64,000 nucleotides of DNA from Leifsonia sp. Leaf264 (GCF_001422325.1 NZ_LMMR01000001.1:559256-623255); one strand, 5' to 3'; shown: positions 33,906-43,148, counted from the first letter of the stretch. Numbers and translations are program-made. Notes: a model not told the origin generated them from the letters alone.

Positions 33906-35183
33906 ATGGCCCGAACCCATCTCACTCTAGCCGCGCTGGCCACCGCAGCCGTCCCTGGCCTCGACGTGCAGTCAGCACGCAGCCACACGGGCTCCGGTCA
34001 CGGGGAGTTCGATTCCGCCGTCGTGACAGCGCGCGACGGTCGCGAGGTCATCGTGCGGATGCCGCGCAGCCAGGCGGCCGAGACCGAGCAGGCTGCGGAC
34101 CTCGTCGCCCTGCGGGCGCTCACCACGGGCGTGCGCAGTCGTCTTCCGTTCGACCTGCCCGAGTACCTGGGCCAGGCGCCGATCAACGGCACCCGGGCAC
34201 TCGCCTACGACTTCCTCCCCGGCCACCCCGTCGGCCTCGATCACCTCACCGGCGACGCCGGCCTCGCCGCGAGCGTCGGTCGTGCCATCGCCGCCGTGCA
34301 CTCCCTGCCGACGGCGTTCATCTCCGATGCCGGTCTCCCCCAGCAGACGGCTCCGGATGCGCGAGCCGCCGCCATCACCCTCATCGGGCGCGCTGCCGAC
34401 ACCGGCCACCTTCCTGCAGCCCTGCTGCGCCGGTGGGAGGAGGCGACCGACGACGACAGCCTCTGGCAGTTCGCTCCGGTCGTGATCAACGGCACGCTGA
34501 GCGCCGCCTCGCTGCTCGTCTCCGATGACGCGGTCTCGGCGATCATCGGCTGGTCGGGCCTGCGCGTGGGAGACAGCGCTCGCGACCTGCACTGGCTGCT
34601 GGCCTCCCGCGGCGAGGCCGCCGAGACGGCGATCGCCGCCTACACGGCTGGCCGAGGCTCGGCATCCGATCGCCTGATCACCCAGCGCGCCATGCTCTAC
34701 GCGGAGCTCGAACTCGCACGCTGGCTGCTGCACGGCGTCGAGACGCACGACGAGACCGTCGTCACCGACGCAGTCGCGATGCTCGACGGGCTCGTCGACA
34801 GCGTGCACGCCGACGTGATGAACCCGATCTCTCCCATGACCGGACCGATCATGGCCGTCTCCGACGTGGAGGCCATGCTGGCCGACACTCCCCGCACCGA
34901 GCTGCGCCGCGGCGGCGGCGCCGAACTGCACACCGACTCCTACGACCAGTCGTCGTTCGAGCTGGAGAGCTACGGCGAACCCGAGAAGCCGGCCTGGCAC
35001 ACCCTGTCGAAGACCGGGGAGCCGTTCGCGGCTCATGACGACGTGGAGACCGGCCCGATCGAGCTGTTCACGATGCCGGCCGATGACGCCGAGGACTCGG
35101 ATGCCTCGGATGCTGCGTCCGGCGCCGAGTCCGTGTCCGACGAGACCGACGACCACAGCGCGAGCAGGTCCTCCTCCTCGTAG
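33906..35183 (+). CDS. Aminoglycoside/macrolide phosphotransferase-like protein, probably inactive kinase fold
   Basis: The 425-residue protein has the APH-like fold order: an N-lobe with EVIVRMPRSQAAETEQAADLVALRAL (about 50-80) and YDFLPGHPVG near 105. A C-lobe follows with VVINGTLSAASLLVSDDAVSAIIGWSGLRVGDSARDL in place of the catalytic HGDxxxxN and the metal-binding D of DFD/DW. The catalytic Asp is replaced by Thr and the Asn by Ser, and the IIGWSG segment lacks the metal Asp, so phosphotransfer is unlikely. The C-terminal 100 residues are acidic and Ser-rich. ATG 33906 is used because of the adjacent -10. The gene is divergent from nudC, and its last 151 bases overlap adnB in antisense. 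Confidence 0.75.
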   Translation: MARTHLTLAALATAAVPGLDVQSARSHTGSGHGEFDSAVVTARDGREVIVRMPRSQAAETEQAADLVALRALTTGVRSRLPFDLPEYLGQAPINGTRALAYDFLPGHPVGLDHLTGDAGLAASVGRAIAAVHSLPTAFISDAGLPQQTAPDARAAAITLIGRAADTGHLPAALLRRWEEATDDDSLWQFAPVVINGTLSAASLLVSDDAVSAIIGWSGLRVGDSARDLHWLLASRGEAAETAIAAYTAGRGSASDRLITQRAMLYAELELARWLLHGVETHDETVVTDAVAMLDGLVDSVHADVMNPISPMTGPIMAVSDVEAMLADTPRTELRRGGGAELHTDSYDQSSFELESYGEPEKPAWHTLSKTGEPFAAHDDVETGPIELFTMPADDAEDSDASDAASGAESVSDETDDHSASRSSSS

Positions 35184-38100
35184 ATGCGCTCGGGGCGGAT
35201 GACCACGTCATCGGCCACGAAGTAGAACACGGCGTCGACACTAGACGGGTCCACGTTCTTCCAACGTGCGTAGGCGAGCCTGTAGAGCGCCAACTGGGTC
35301 TGTTTCAGCTCGAGGTCGCGGGCGTCCGTCGGCGCGCGCCCGGTCTTCCAGTCGACGACCTGGTACCCGCTCTCGGTGCGGTAGACCGCGTCGAGCTTGC
35401 AGATGAACACCTGGCCGGCGAGGGCGAGGTGGATCTCGATCTCGACGTCTTCCGGCGCACGGTCGGCCCACTCCGAGCGTTCGAAGGTGGCCTGGAGCTC
35501 GGCGAGCCTGTCGCTCTCCGGCGTCGCGATCACGGCGTCGTGCTCGCTCACGGCCTCGGCGTCGGTCTCCCGCGGGTCGACATCGAGCAGATCGAATGAC
35601 GCCACCCCGGCGGATCGGTGTTCGACCCAGCTGTGGAACAGCGTGCCGAGCCTGGTCGCCCGGTACGGACGCTGCGGGAGCGGTCGGCGCAGGCCCTCGG
35701 CGACCTCGGACGGTCGGTCGACGTAGTCCTTGAACCTGGACGCCGGGATGCGAGCGGGCAGCGCCACGGGCTCCGGCTGGGCGCGACGATGTCGTTCGGC
35801 GAGGAGCAGGTCGATGTCCCGGCTCCACGGGGTCGCCGGATGCTGCAGGGTCCTGGAGCGCTCGCGGGCGGCCGAGCGTACGGCGTCGGCAGCCTGTTCG
35901 ACCGCGGTGCGCCTGGTGCCGAGCGGATCGAACGGCCACTCGCCGGTGCGACCGGCGCGGTCGGACGGGTTCTCCTCGTTCACCGGAGCCTCGGGGGGCT
36001 GTGGGATGAGGCCGACATCAGCAAGCTCCTGCAGGTAGCGGCTGGGTCGCCTCGGCCTGGAGCCGTCGGCCCAGAACGACCCAGTCAGCAACAGCTCCTG
36101 CCGGGCCCTGGTGACGGCGACGTAGGCGAGGCGACGCTCCTCGAGCGCACTCCGCTCGGCGAGCTGCGCCTTGAAGGCCACGAACTCGTCGCGGAACTGC
36201 TGCTGCGTCGCGACAGTGCGCCACGGCAGCACGGGCAGTTCGAGGCTGTCGCCACGGAACTCGTAGGGCAACTGGCCGAAGGAGACCCACCCGCCGCCTT
36301 CGCGCGGCGCGCTGGGAAGTCCGGCCTCAGTCATGCCGGGAACGACGACGTAGTCCCACTCGAGGCCCTTCGACCCGTGGATGGTGAGCAGTTGCACGAC
36401 ACCGTGCTCCCCGGGATCGCTGCGCGGTCCCAGGTCGTCGGCCTTCTCCGCGCGGGAGAGCCAGGCGAGGAAGCTGCCGAGGGCTCCCCGCTCGTCGGCG
36501 GCGACGAACGCGGCGACCTCGTCGTGGAAGGCGTAGAGGTTCGCGAGCCCGCGCTCGTTCCGTTCGTTGGCGCTCACCTCGATGTCGAGCCGCAACTCCT
36601 GTTCGACCAGCCTCACGAAGTCGGGCAGGGCGAGGCCGACCCTGGAGCGCAGGAACGCCAGGCGCGCTCCTGCACCCCGCAGCCTGTAGAGGCCGAGATC
36701 GCTGAAGCCGGCCAGCTGGCGGTGCTCGGCGGGTGCCGTCGAGACGAAGTCGAGGGCGTCGACGATGGAGGCGGCATCGTCGATGGCGACGGATTCACGG
36801 AGCGCTCGACGCACCTCGTCTCCCACGTCCTTCTGCTGCCAGTCCCGGCTCTGCAGCCAGGTCGACACGCGGGCGAGCTCGGCCAGGTCGCGCGGACCGA
36901 TACGGAACAGGGCACCCGCGAGCAGACGCAGCAACGACGACCCGGCGGCCGGGTCGTGGACGACCCGCAGGGTGGCGACCAGGTCGACCACTTCGGGAGT
37001 CGACAGCAGGCCCCCGATGCCGAGGATGTGGCACGGGACGCCTCGGCGGCGCAGTGCCTCTGCGTAGAACTCCATGTGTCGACGAGCCCGGAACAGCATC
37101 GCCGCACTCGGCTGCTCGGTCTCAGCCGCGGCCGGATCGAGTCGCTCCGCGAACCAGTCGGCGACGGAGTCAGCCTCGTCGGCCATCTGCTCGTGGAACG
37201 ACGCTGTCAGTACACCCATCGGTGCCGCCGGTCGCGACGCCAGGGTCGCGACGCCCACCCTCGTGATCGCCGTCAACGGCTCGACGAGACGGTTGGCCGC
37301 ATCGAGCACGACCGTGGGATTGCGCCAGCTCGTCGACAGGCTGAGCGTCTGGGCGAGGGAGCCGGCGACGGCGAAGTCGGAGGAGAAGCGGCTGAGGTTG
37401 TCGGCACTGGCACCGCGCCATCCGTAGATGGACTGATGCGGATCGCCCACGGCCATCACTCCCTGGCCGGCGAACAGGGTGGAGAGCAGGCGGGTCTGGC
37501 CCACCGACGTGTCCTGGTACTCGTCGAGCAGGATGACCTTGTAGCGCTCGCGATAGCCCTCGACCACCCGCGGGCTGCGTTCGCAGGCCGCCCGGGCGAG
37601 GGCGACCTGGTCGGAGAACTCGACGAGGCCGAGGCGCCGCTTCTCGGCGTCGAAGCGCGCGGCGAGGTCGAGGAGGACGCCCAGCGAATCGACGTGGGCG
37701 AGCGCCGCTGTCACGTCGGCGTACTGCTTGGCCGCGCCCGTCTTCTCGTTGTACGGCAGCTCCCCGAGGCGGGTGAAGTCCTGCATGAACCGGCGCACGT
37801 CGTCTGCGTCGGCCTCGTTCTCGGCGAGGGCTCGGCTGACGCGGAGCACGGCATCCGTCACGTCGTCGACTCGCTTGCCGATGCGCACCAGCCTGTCGTC
37901 GCCGTGTTCGACGGTCACGCGACGGGCGAGGAGCCACGCCGATGATTCGCTGAGCAGCTGGGACTCCGGCTCACGCCCGAGGATGACGGCGTTGTCGTGG
38001 AAGATGCTGTTGGCGAAGGCGTTGTAGGTCGATACCGTCGGGCGGTCGAACAGGGCCGTGGCACCGGCGGATCCGGGTTCGTCGTCGTCGCGGACGTGTC

Positions 38101-38404
38101 CGGGCATCAGCCCGCTCTCCTCGAGACGGCCGATGCGGCGCTGGATGCGCTCGGCGAGCTCGCCGGCGGCCTTGCGCGTGAACGTCAGGCCGAGCACCTG
38201 CTCCGGGCGGACCCGGCCTGTGGCGAGAAGCCAGATGACGCGGTTGGCCATGGTCTCGGTCTTGCCGCTGCCCGCCCCGGCGATGACGAGGGTCGGTGAG
38301 AGGTCGGCACGGATGACGGCGGACTGCTCGTCGGTGGGTGAGAACTCGTCGCCGATGCGCTGGGCGAGGACGTGGGGGGCGAGGTCGCGGCCAGCGGTGC
38401 TCAT
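35033..38404 (-). CDS. adnB: ATP-dependent helicase-nuclease subunit AdnB-like
   Basis: The 1123-residue protein combines a UvrD-type helicase (motif I AGAGSGKT at about 42-49, VILLDEYQDTSVGQ, GDPHQSIYGWRGA, TIHGSKGLEWDYVVVPG, YVAVTRARQEL) with a C-terminal RecB-like nuclease (FICKLDAVYR ... YQVVDWKTGRAP, then LKQTQLALY). This is the AdnB architecture. With AdnA it forms the mycobacterial double-strand-end resection motor-nuclease that replaces RecBCD/AddAB in many actinobacteria. ATG 38404 overlaps the adnA stop by four bases (ATGA). The Ser/Glu/Asp-rich tail after the nuclease (about 1080-1123) overlaps the kinase-like gene in antisense. The long open frame upstream of 38404 lies inside adnA. 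Confidence 0.92.
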   Translation of the reverse strand: MSTAGRDLAPHVLAQRIGDEFSPTDEQSAVIRADLSPTLVIAGAGSGKTETMANRVIWLLATGRVRPEQVLGLTFTRKAAGELAERIQRRIGRLEESGLMPGHVRDDDEPGSAGATALFDRPTVSTYNAFANSIFHDNAVILGREPESQLLSESSAWLLARRVTVEHGDDRLVRIGKRVDDVTDAVLRVSRALAENEADADDVRRFMQDFTRLGELPYNEKTGAAKQYADVTAALAHVDSLGVLLDLAARFDAEKRRLGLVEFSDQVALARAACERSPRVVEGYRERYKVILLDEYQDTSVGQTRLLSTLFAGQGVMAVGDPHQSIYGWRGASADNLSRFSSDFAVAGSLAQTLSLSTSWRNPTVVLDAANRLVEPLTAITRVGVATLASRPAAPMGVLTASFHEQMADEADSVADWFAERLDPAAAETEQPSAAMLFRARRHMEFYAEALRRRGVPCHILGIGGLLSTPEVVDLVATLRVVHDPAAGSSLLRLLAGALFRIGPRDLAELARVSTWLQSRDWQQKDVGDEVRRALRESVAIDDAASIVDALDFVSTAPAEHRQLAGFSDLGLYRLRGAGARLAFLRSRVGLALPDFVRLVEQELRLDIEVSANERNERGLANLYAFHDEVAAFVAADERGALGSFLAWLSRAEKADDLGPRSDPGEHGVVQLLTIHGSKGLEWDYVVVPGMTEAGLPSAPREGGGWVSFGQLPYEFRGDSLELPVLPWRTVATQQQFRDEFVAFKAQLAERSALEERRLAYVAVTRARQELLLTGSFWADGSRPRRPSRYLQELADVGLIPQPPEAPVNEENPSDRAGRTGEWPFDPLGTRRTAVEQAADAVRSAARERSRTLQHPATPWSRDIDLLLAERHRRAQPEPVALPARIPASRFKDYVDRPSEVAEGLRRPLPQRPYRATRLGTLFHSWVEHRSAGVASFDLLDVDPRETDAEAVSEHDAVIATPESDRLAELQATFERSEWADRAPEDVEIEIHLALAGQVFICKLDAVYRTESGYQVVDWKTGRAPTDARDLELKQTQLALYRLAYARWKNVDPSSVDAVFYFVADDVVIRPERIYEEEDLLALWSSVSSDTDSAPDAASEASESSASSAGIVNSSIGPVSTSS

Positions 38405-41400
38405 GCGCTCACCGACCCGACGACGTGGATGCGGCAGGATCCGTGCGAGTACGGATCGACGCAGTGCGATCCGATCTGGGCGATGAACGTGGTTCCACCC
38501 ATGCGGCGGGCATCCTCCTCGACTCGGGCCGTGAATGCCGCGAGCTGGTCGTCGTCGAGCGGCGCCTGTGTCGGCTGCCGCCATGGCTGCGCCCTGGTGC
38601 CCCCGGAGACCACCACCAGCCTGGCGCCGCCGAGGGGCGCGTCGGGCAGCTCGCCCAACGCCCCTGCGGCGAAGGCGAGTTGGTAGGCGCCGAGCTGCGC
38701 GTGTTCGGCGACGGCCTCATCGGAGGTCGGCTCGCTGCGACCGGTCTTGAGGTCGACGATGAAGAGCTCGCCGCCGCGCAGTTCGACCCGGTCGATCTTG
38801 CCGTTGAGGACGGCGTCGCCGACGGGCAGTGAGAACCCGCCCTCGGCCTGCACCAGCTCCCCGCCGGCAGCGCGGAAGTCGCGGAGGTAGGCGGAGAGCC
38901 TCTCGGTGAGGTCGGCCGCCCTGGCAGCCTCCAGCCCCGACTGCCACTCGGACTCGAACGGGATCTCCTCCCAGCGCTCGCGCACGTCGGCGAGCAGGCC
39001 GGCCGGGCTGATGTCGGTCTCGGGGGTCGCGTGCTCGGCCACGGAGTGGATGATGCTGCCGAGGCTCGAGGCCGTGTTGGGGGCCGATCCGCCGAGCTGG
39101 TCGATGAGCCAGTGCAGCTCGCACGTCTCGAAGGCCTCCATGCGGGAGGGAGAGACTCGCACCGGACCGTCGCCGCCCTCCGCGTAGTGCAGGGGAAGTT
39201 CCGTCGAGACGTCGGCGATGCCGTACCAGTCCACCGGGTCGGCGCCGGCGACACCCTCGGAGGCGAGCCGGGCGAGGTCGAACGCGGCCTGCCGGCTGCG
39301 CAACGGGTCGGCGTCGGTGGTGAGCGTGCGACGGAGCCGGGCAGTGAGACCGCGCAGGGAGAGCGGATGCCGCTCCACCGGGCTGTCGTCGGGCTCGGGC
39401 AGCAGCGAGAAGAACGCCGACGGGGCCTGGTCCTCGTCGCTCACGGCGGTGACGAGCAGTTCGCCGCGGGCGCGGGAGACGGCATGGGCGAACAGCCGGA
39501 GTTCGTCGTGCAGGACCGCGGTGCGCGCATCCGTCGTGTCGTCGGACAAGCCGGCCGCGGCGGCGGCGAGGTCGCCCGATCCGAGCAGCGAACCACGCAC
39601 CCGCATGTCGGGCCAGACGTTCTCCTGCAGGCCGGCGACGACGACGATCTCGAAGTCGCGCCCGACCACGCCCGTCGGCGTCGAGACCGTGACGGCCTGA
39701 CCCACGGCGCGCGGCGCGAGGGTGTCCTCGGCGACGTCTCGGCCGGTGAGCTCGTCGATGAAGAGCGCCGGCGGCGCGAGGGGTTCGCGCTCGACGAAGC
39801 GCTGTGCCGACGTGAACAGGGCGACGACGACGTCGAGGTGGCGATCGGCTTCGTCGGCCGCGATGCCGGACTCCCTGGCCTGGGCTGTCCACGCCCGTTC
39901 GAGGCCGCTGCGCTGCCAGAGGCCCCAGAGCAGCTCTTCGATCGTCGCCCCGGCAGCGGCCTCGGCCGACGCCGTGCGAACGCTCTCGGCCACACGTGCG
40001 GCTCGCCGCGCTGTCGCCGTGTCGATGGTGGCGAGGGCGCCGGGCCGATCGAGCGCCTCCACGAGCAGCTCATCGGCCCCTCGGCTGCCGCCGCCGGCGA
40101 GCTCCTCGCGCCGGAGGGCGGAGCGCAGACGACGCAGCGCGATGGGGTCGAGGCCGCCGAGCACCCCCGACAACAGCTCGACCGCGGCGGAGCCGTCGAG
40201 CTCGCGTCGACCCATGGCCACGTCGAGAGCGAGCACGAAGGCACGCACGACCTGTTCGTCCCGCAGGGCCGAACCCGCCGTCGTGACCGTCGTCGGCACC
40301 TCGAGGGCGGCGAGCCCTCGCGAGAGCGGTTCCACCAGCGAGCCGCTGCGCACGACGACCGCCATGTCGCTCCAGGCGACGCCGTCGAAGACGTGTCGTT
40401 CCCGCAGGGAGCGGGCGATGACCTCGAGCTGCTGGGCCGGGCTCGCGGCGACACGGGTGCGGACCGGCGGCACACGGCCCGGGCCGGAATCAGCGGCTGC
40501 GACGGCGTCGGTGCCGGCGGCGACGCCGGCGGGCGAGGCCGCGCCGACACGACGGTGGCGCCCTGTCGTGCCCGCTGTGCCGATGCGGCCGCTGACGGCG
40601 GCGACGACGCTGCGGATGCCGGCGCCGTGGCGGTGGACCCTGTCGAGCACGATCGTGTCGACGCTCTCGAGCGCGAGGTGCTGCGCCAGGCGGCCGAGCG
40701 AATCGGGGTGGGAGCCGCGGAACGACCCCGTGCTCACGTCGGGGTCGCCGACGGCGACGATGGCGACGCCACGCGCGGCGAACCGCCGCAGCAGAGCGAG
40801 GGTCGATCGGGTGAGCTCCTGGGCGTCGTCGACCACGAGCAGGCGCAGTCCGGCGAGGGATCCGAGGGTGACGGATGCCGCGGCCCCGGCCGGCGCCTCG
40901 CGCACGATCGCGGCAGCCTCCTGGGCGAGCGACGCCGAGTCGAAGGCACGCGAGCGGTAGGCGTCGGTCACCTCGCCGTACTCGTCGATGAACTCGGCCG
41001 CCGCCACCCACTCGGGGCGTTCGAGGTCTCGGCCGAGTCCGGCGAGACGATGGGGCGACACGCCGTACTCGGTGCAGCGGGCCATCAGGTCGCGCAGTTC
41101 GGTGCGGAACCCGCGCAGCCCACGAACTTCGGGAGTGAGCGGCGATGGCCAGTCCGGCCCGGTGCCGTCGGCGAGGTGGCCGGCCAGCAGTTCGGAGATG
41201 ATCTGGTCCTGTTCGCCACCGGTGAGCAGCACGGGATTGTCGGCATCCGTCGACGCGCCCCTGACGACCTGGAAGGCGAGCGAGTTGCCGGTGCGGGCGA
41301 GCGGTCCGTTGGTGGGCACGCCCACGCGCAGGCCGATGCGGTCGCGGAGACGGGTCGCGGATGCGCGGGTCGCGGCGAGCACGAGGACCTCGCCGGGGGC

Positions 41401-41607
41401 GTATCCCCGCGTGCGGATGCGGTCGCGCACCAGTTCGACGACGACGGTGGTCTTGCCGGAGCCCGGGGCGCCGATCACGGCGGCCGATCGGCCGTCGGGC
41501 AGCGCGAGCACGGCCAGCTGGGCCGGGTCGAGGGGGACGCGCTCAGACGCCGGGACCACGGCAGCGCCCGCTCCAGCTGATGTGCTCTGAAATGCCGTGA
41601 TCGTCAC
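38401..41607 (-). CDS. adnA: ATP-dependent helicase-nuclease subunit AdnA-like
   Basis: The 1068-residue protein has a UvrD-like motor with motif I GAPGSGKTT at 46-54 and LLVVDDAQELTRSTL as motif II (D-D-A-Q instead of D-E-x-Q). Later motifs are divergent, such as VSTPTGVVGRDFEIVVVAGLQE, which recalls AddB/AdnA. A C-terminal RecB-like nuclease follows with LNGKIDRVELRGGELFIVDLKTGRSEP and QLGAYQLAF. In mycobacteria the AdnA motor is secondary to AdnB. The altered motif II here is consistent with a weakened ATPase. GTG 41607 starts the adnAB operon, divergent from DUF3107. The order matches Rv3202c-Rv3201c. Confidence 0.92.
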   Translation of the reverse strand: MTITAFQSTSAGAGAAVVPASERVPLDPAQLAVLALPDGRSAAVIGAPGSGKTTVVVELVRDRIRTRGYAPGEVLVLAATRASATRLRDRIGLRVGVPTNGPLARTGNSLAFQVVRGASTDADNPVLLTGGEQDQIISELLAGHLADGTGPDWPSPLTPEVRGLRGFRTELRDLMARCTEYGVSPHRLAGLGRDLERPEWVAAAEFIDEYGEVTDAYRSRAFDSASLAQEAAAIVREAPAGAAASVTLGSLAGLRLLVVDDAQELTRSTLALLRRFAARGVAIVAVGDPDVSTGSFRGSHPDSLGRLAQHLALESVDTIVLDRVHRHGAGIRSVVAAVSGRIGTAGTTGRHRRVGAASPAGVAAGTDAVAAADSGPGRVPPVRTRVAASPAQQLEVIARSLRERHVFDGVAWSDMAVVVRSGSLVEPLSRGLAALEVPTTVTTAGSALRDEQVVRAFVLALDVAMGRRELDGSAAVELLSGVLGGLDPIALRRLRSALRREELAGGGSRGADELLVEALDRPGALATIDTATARRAARVAESVRTASAEAAAGATIEELLWGLWQRSGLERAWTAQARESGIAADEADRHLDVVVALFTSAQRFVEREPLAPPALFIDELTGRDVAEDTLAPRAVGQAVTVSTPTGVVGRDFEIVVVAGLQENVWPDMRVRGSLLGSGDLAAAAAGLSDDTTDARTAVLHDELRLFAHAVSRARGELLVTAVSDEDQAPSAFFSLLPEPDDSPVERHPLSLRGLTARLRRTLTTDADPLRSRQAAFDLARLASEGVAGADPVDWYGIADVSTELPLHYAEGGDGPVRVSPSRMEAFETCELHWLIDQLGGSAPNTASSLGSIIHSVAEHATPETDISPAGLLADVRERWEEIPFESEWQSGLEAARAADLTERLSAYLRDFRAAGGELVQAEGGFSLPVGDAVLNGKIDRVELRGGELFIVDLKTGRSEPTSDEAVAEHAQLGAYQLAFAAGALGELPDAPLGGARLVVVSGGTRAQPWRQPTQAPLDDDQLAAFTARVEEDARRMGGTTFIAQIGSHCVDPYSHGSCRIHVVGSVSA

Positions 41608-41705
41608 GCTGACAACGCTAAGCGGTTCCGCCGACAGTGAACCGGCGCAGCGCCGTGGTCGATCTGTCGTAACCTGAGCGAAGACGCAACGAAAGGCGCA
41701 TACAG

Positions 41706-41930
41706 GTGGAAATCCGCATCGGCATCCAGAACTCCCCGCGTGAGATCAGCTTCGAGACCAGCCAGCCGGCTGCCGAGCTCGAATCGGCGGTCGCATCCGC
41801 TCTCGCAGAGAAGACCGGCTACCTGAAGCTGCTCGATTCCAAGGGCACCACGTACATCGTCCCGACGGCGACCATCGCCTACGTCGAACTCGGAAGCGAC
41901 GAGGCCCGCCGCATCGGATTCGTCGGCTGA
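41706..41930 (+). CDS. DUF3107 family small protein (TB9.4-like)
   Basis: The 74-residue protein matches DUF3107 from end to end: VEIRIGIQNSPREISFE at the start, a central E-L-E-S-A-V-A-S-A-L helix, then LLDSKGTTYIVPTATIAYVELG and a short basic end. M. tuberculosis Rv3208A (TB9.4) is the known homologue and lies in the same order relative to adnAB and the RNA helicase. The function is unknown. GTG 41706 is preceded by GAAAGG at nine bases. It is followed one base later by the next gene and probably cotranscribed. TAACCT at 41670-41675 may be its -10. Confidence 0.92.
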   Translation: MEIRIGIQNSPREISFETSQPAAELESAVASALAEKTGYLKLLDSKGTTYIVPTATIAYVELGSDEARRIGFVG

Positions 41931-41931
41931 C

Positions 41932-42237
41932 ATGGAGCTGCTCTTCGTCTTCCTCGGCGGAGCCATCCTCGGCGCCATCGCACGCTATTCGCTTCCGCAC
42001 CGGGATGAGCACGGAGCCGTGCTCGTCCCGGCTGTCGGCGCCGTCGTCGCCATGGTCGTCTGGGTCGCACTGACCTGGCTCGGTTGGGCATGGGACGGCG
42101 GCTGGATCTGGTGGGCGAGCCTCGGAGCCGCCGCTGTCGCGGTGGTCGCCTTCGACCTGCTGATCGGACGACACCGCGTGCAGACGGATGCCGCACTGCT
42201 GACGAAGCTCACCGGCACCGCCGCGGTCGCCCACTGA
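41932..42237 (+). CDS. Small integral membrane protein of unknown function
   Basis: The 101-residue protein has three hydrophobic segments: residues 1-19, with LFVFLGGAILGAIAR; 28-52; and 58-78, with GGWIWWASLGAAAVAVVAFDLLIG. A short charged loop (LPHRDEHG) separates the first two. It resembles small actinobacterial membrane proteins, such as those in this region of mycobacteria, but I cannot assign a family. ATG 41932 follows the DUF3107 stop after one base, which implies translational coupling. It converges with the ferritin-like gene, with an octamer repeat array in the gap. Confidence 0.78.
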   Translation: MELLFVFLGGAILGAIARYSLPHRDEHGAVLVPAVGAVVAMVVWVALTWLGWAWDGGWIWWASLGAAAVAVVAFDLLIGRHRVQTDAALLTKLTGTAAVAH

Positions 42238-42260
42238 CGCGCTGACGCGCTCGCGGACAG

Positions 42261-42318
42261 GCCGTCAGTGCCGTCAGGCCGTCAGTGCCGTCAGGCCGTC
42301 AGGCCGTCAGGCCGTCAG
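42261..42318. repeat. Tandem array of seven GCCGTCAG-type units at the end of the ferritin-like gene
   Basis: Seven units run head to tail from 42261 to 42318. Five are 8 bases (GCCGTCAG) and two, the second and fourth, are 9 bases with an extra T (TGCCGTCAG). A partial unit continues to 42322. On the minus strand each unit contains TGA, and one of these is the stop codon of the ferritin-like gene at 42307-42309. Confidence 0.85.
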
Positions 42319-43020
42319 GCCGAGGCTGTCCATCCGCCGCGTGTGAGCTGCGATCAGCTCGGTGAACACGGGCTCGATGCTCGCGTCGACCGGTCCGCGC
42401 GCATTCGCGTCCCGCAGCGCGGAGCGGGCGACGAGCAGGGTGTCGCCCACCAGGCGGCGCCCCCACATCGCCAGCGGCGACGCCAGCTGGGGATCCGCGG
42501 CTATGGCCGCTGCGAGGGAATCGGCGACGACATCCGTGCGCGGTCGACGCGACAGGATCGCGGCGACCCGCCCGCCGATGCCGTCGGGCAGAGCCCCGGA
42601 CAGGCTGATGAAGAAGTCGTCGAGCATGCCCGCCGTGATCAGGTTCGTGATCATGAGCTCGGGCCAGGTCGATCCCGTCGTGGCCGCACGGAACGCGTCG
42701 ATGGCCGGCGCGAACGGCGCCATGACCACGGCCGGCTCCTCATCGAGGGCGCGGATCTCCTCGGCGAGCCTGTGGTGCTTGCGGAGGGTGAAACGTGCGG
42801 CCGTGCTGAGCTCGGCCTTCGCCGCGAGCGTCGGTGCCGTCGCCATGGCGCGCGCCAGGTTCTCGAACAGCTCGAGCTGGATGTAGGCCGCCTGGCCGAG
42901 GAACGGGAGGGTCTCCGGGGTCAGCTCGCCGAACTCGACCTTCGTCGTCGCGACGGCGGACGCACGGGGCTGCCGGCGAGGCGCCTCAGTGCGCCGTCGA
43001 GCCTGCGGGAACCACTTCAT
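42307..43020 (-). CDS. Ferritin-like-fold protein (MiaE-related, Rv3210c type)
   Basis: The 237-residue protein is nearly all helical. After a basic N-terminus the helices include YIQLELFENLARAMA (about 46-60) and RFTLRKHHRLAEEIRAL (about 75-91), and the second half (about 115-225) contains WPELMITNLITAGMLDDFF. The spacing of Glu/Gln and E-x2-H type residues recalls ferritin-like diiron proteins such as tRNA hydroxylase MiaE, and the homologue next to the RNA helicase in mycobacteria is annotated as ferritin-like. Metal binding and activity are unproven. ATG 43020 is used; GTG 43023 directly before it is the alternative. It is divergent from the DEAD-box helicase gene. Confidence 0.78.
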   Translation of the reverse strand: MKWFPQARRRTEAPRRQPRASAVATTKVEFGELTPETLPFLGQAAYIQLELFENLARAMATAPTLAAKAELSTAARFTLRKHHRLAEEIRALDEEPAVVMAPFAPAIDAFRAATTGSTWPELMITNLITAGMLDDFFISLSGALPDGIGGRVAAILSRRPRTDVVADSLAAAIAADPQLASPLAMWGRRLVGDTLLVARSALRDANARGPVDASIEPVFTELIAAHTRRMDSLGLTA

Positions 43021-43142
43021 CACGCTGACAGCCTAGAGCGTGGGGCGGATGCCGACCGCCGCCGGCAGCCGCGGCTCGCTGTCATCTGCATCCGTGCCGC
43101 GTGCTCCGGAGCGTCCGGAGCCGCCCGCTCAGGCCGCCCGGA

Positions 43143-43148
43143 TAGACT
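43143..43148 (+). promoter_or_regulatory. Putative -10 element (TAGACT) of the DEAD-box helicase gene
   Basis: TAGACT lies 81 bases before GTG 43230, giving a leader of about 75 bases. Long 5' leaders are usual for RNA helicase genes. A -35 is not obvious. Confidence 0.3.

Noticed and set aside
39031-41580. Open frame of 849 codons on the plus strand opposite adnA
   Set aside because: It is composed of Gly, Arg, Glu, Asp and Val runs as expected of the reverse strand of a G+C-rich gene. The minus-strand frame has complete helicase-nuclease motifs.
42261-42318. Possible CRISPR array
   Set aside because: Units are only 8-9 bases with no spacers and there are no cas genes. It is a simple tandem repeat.
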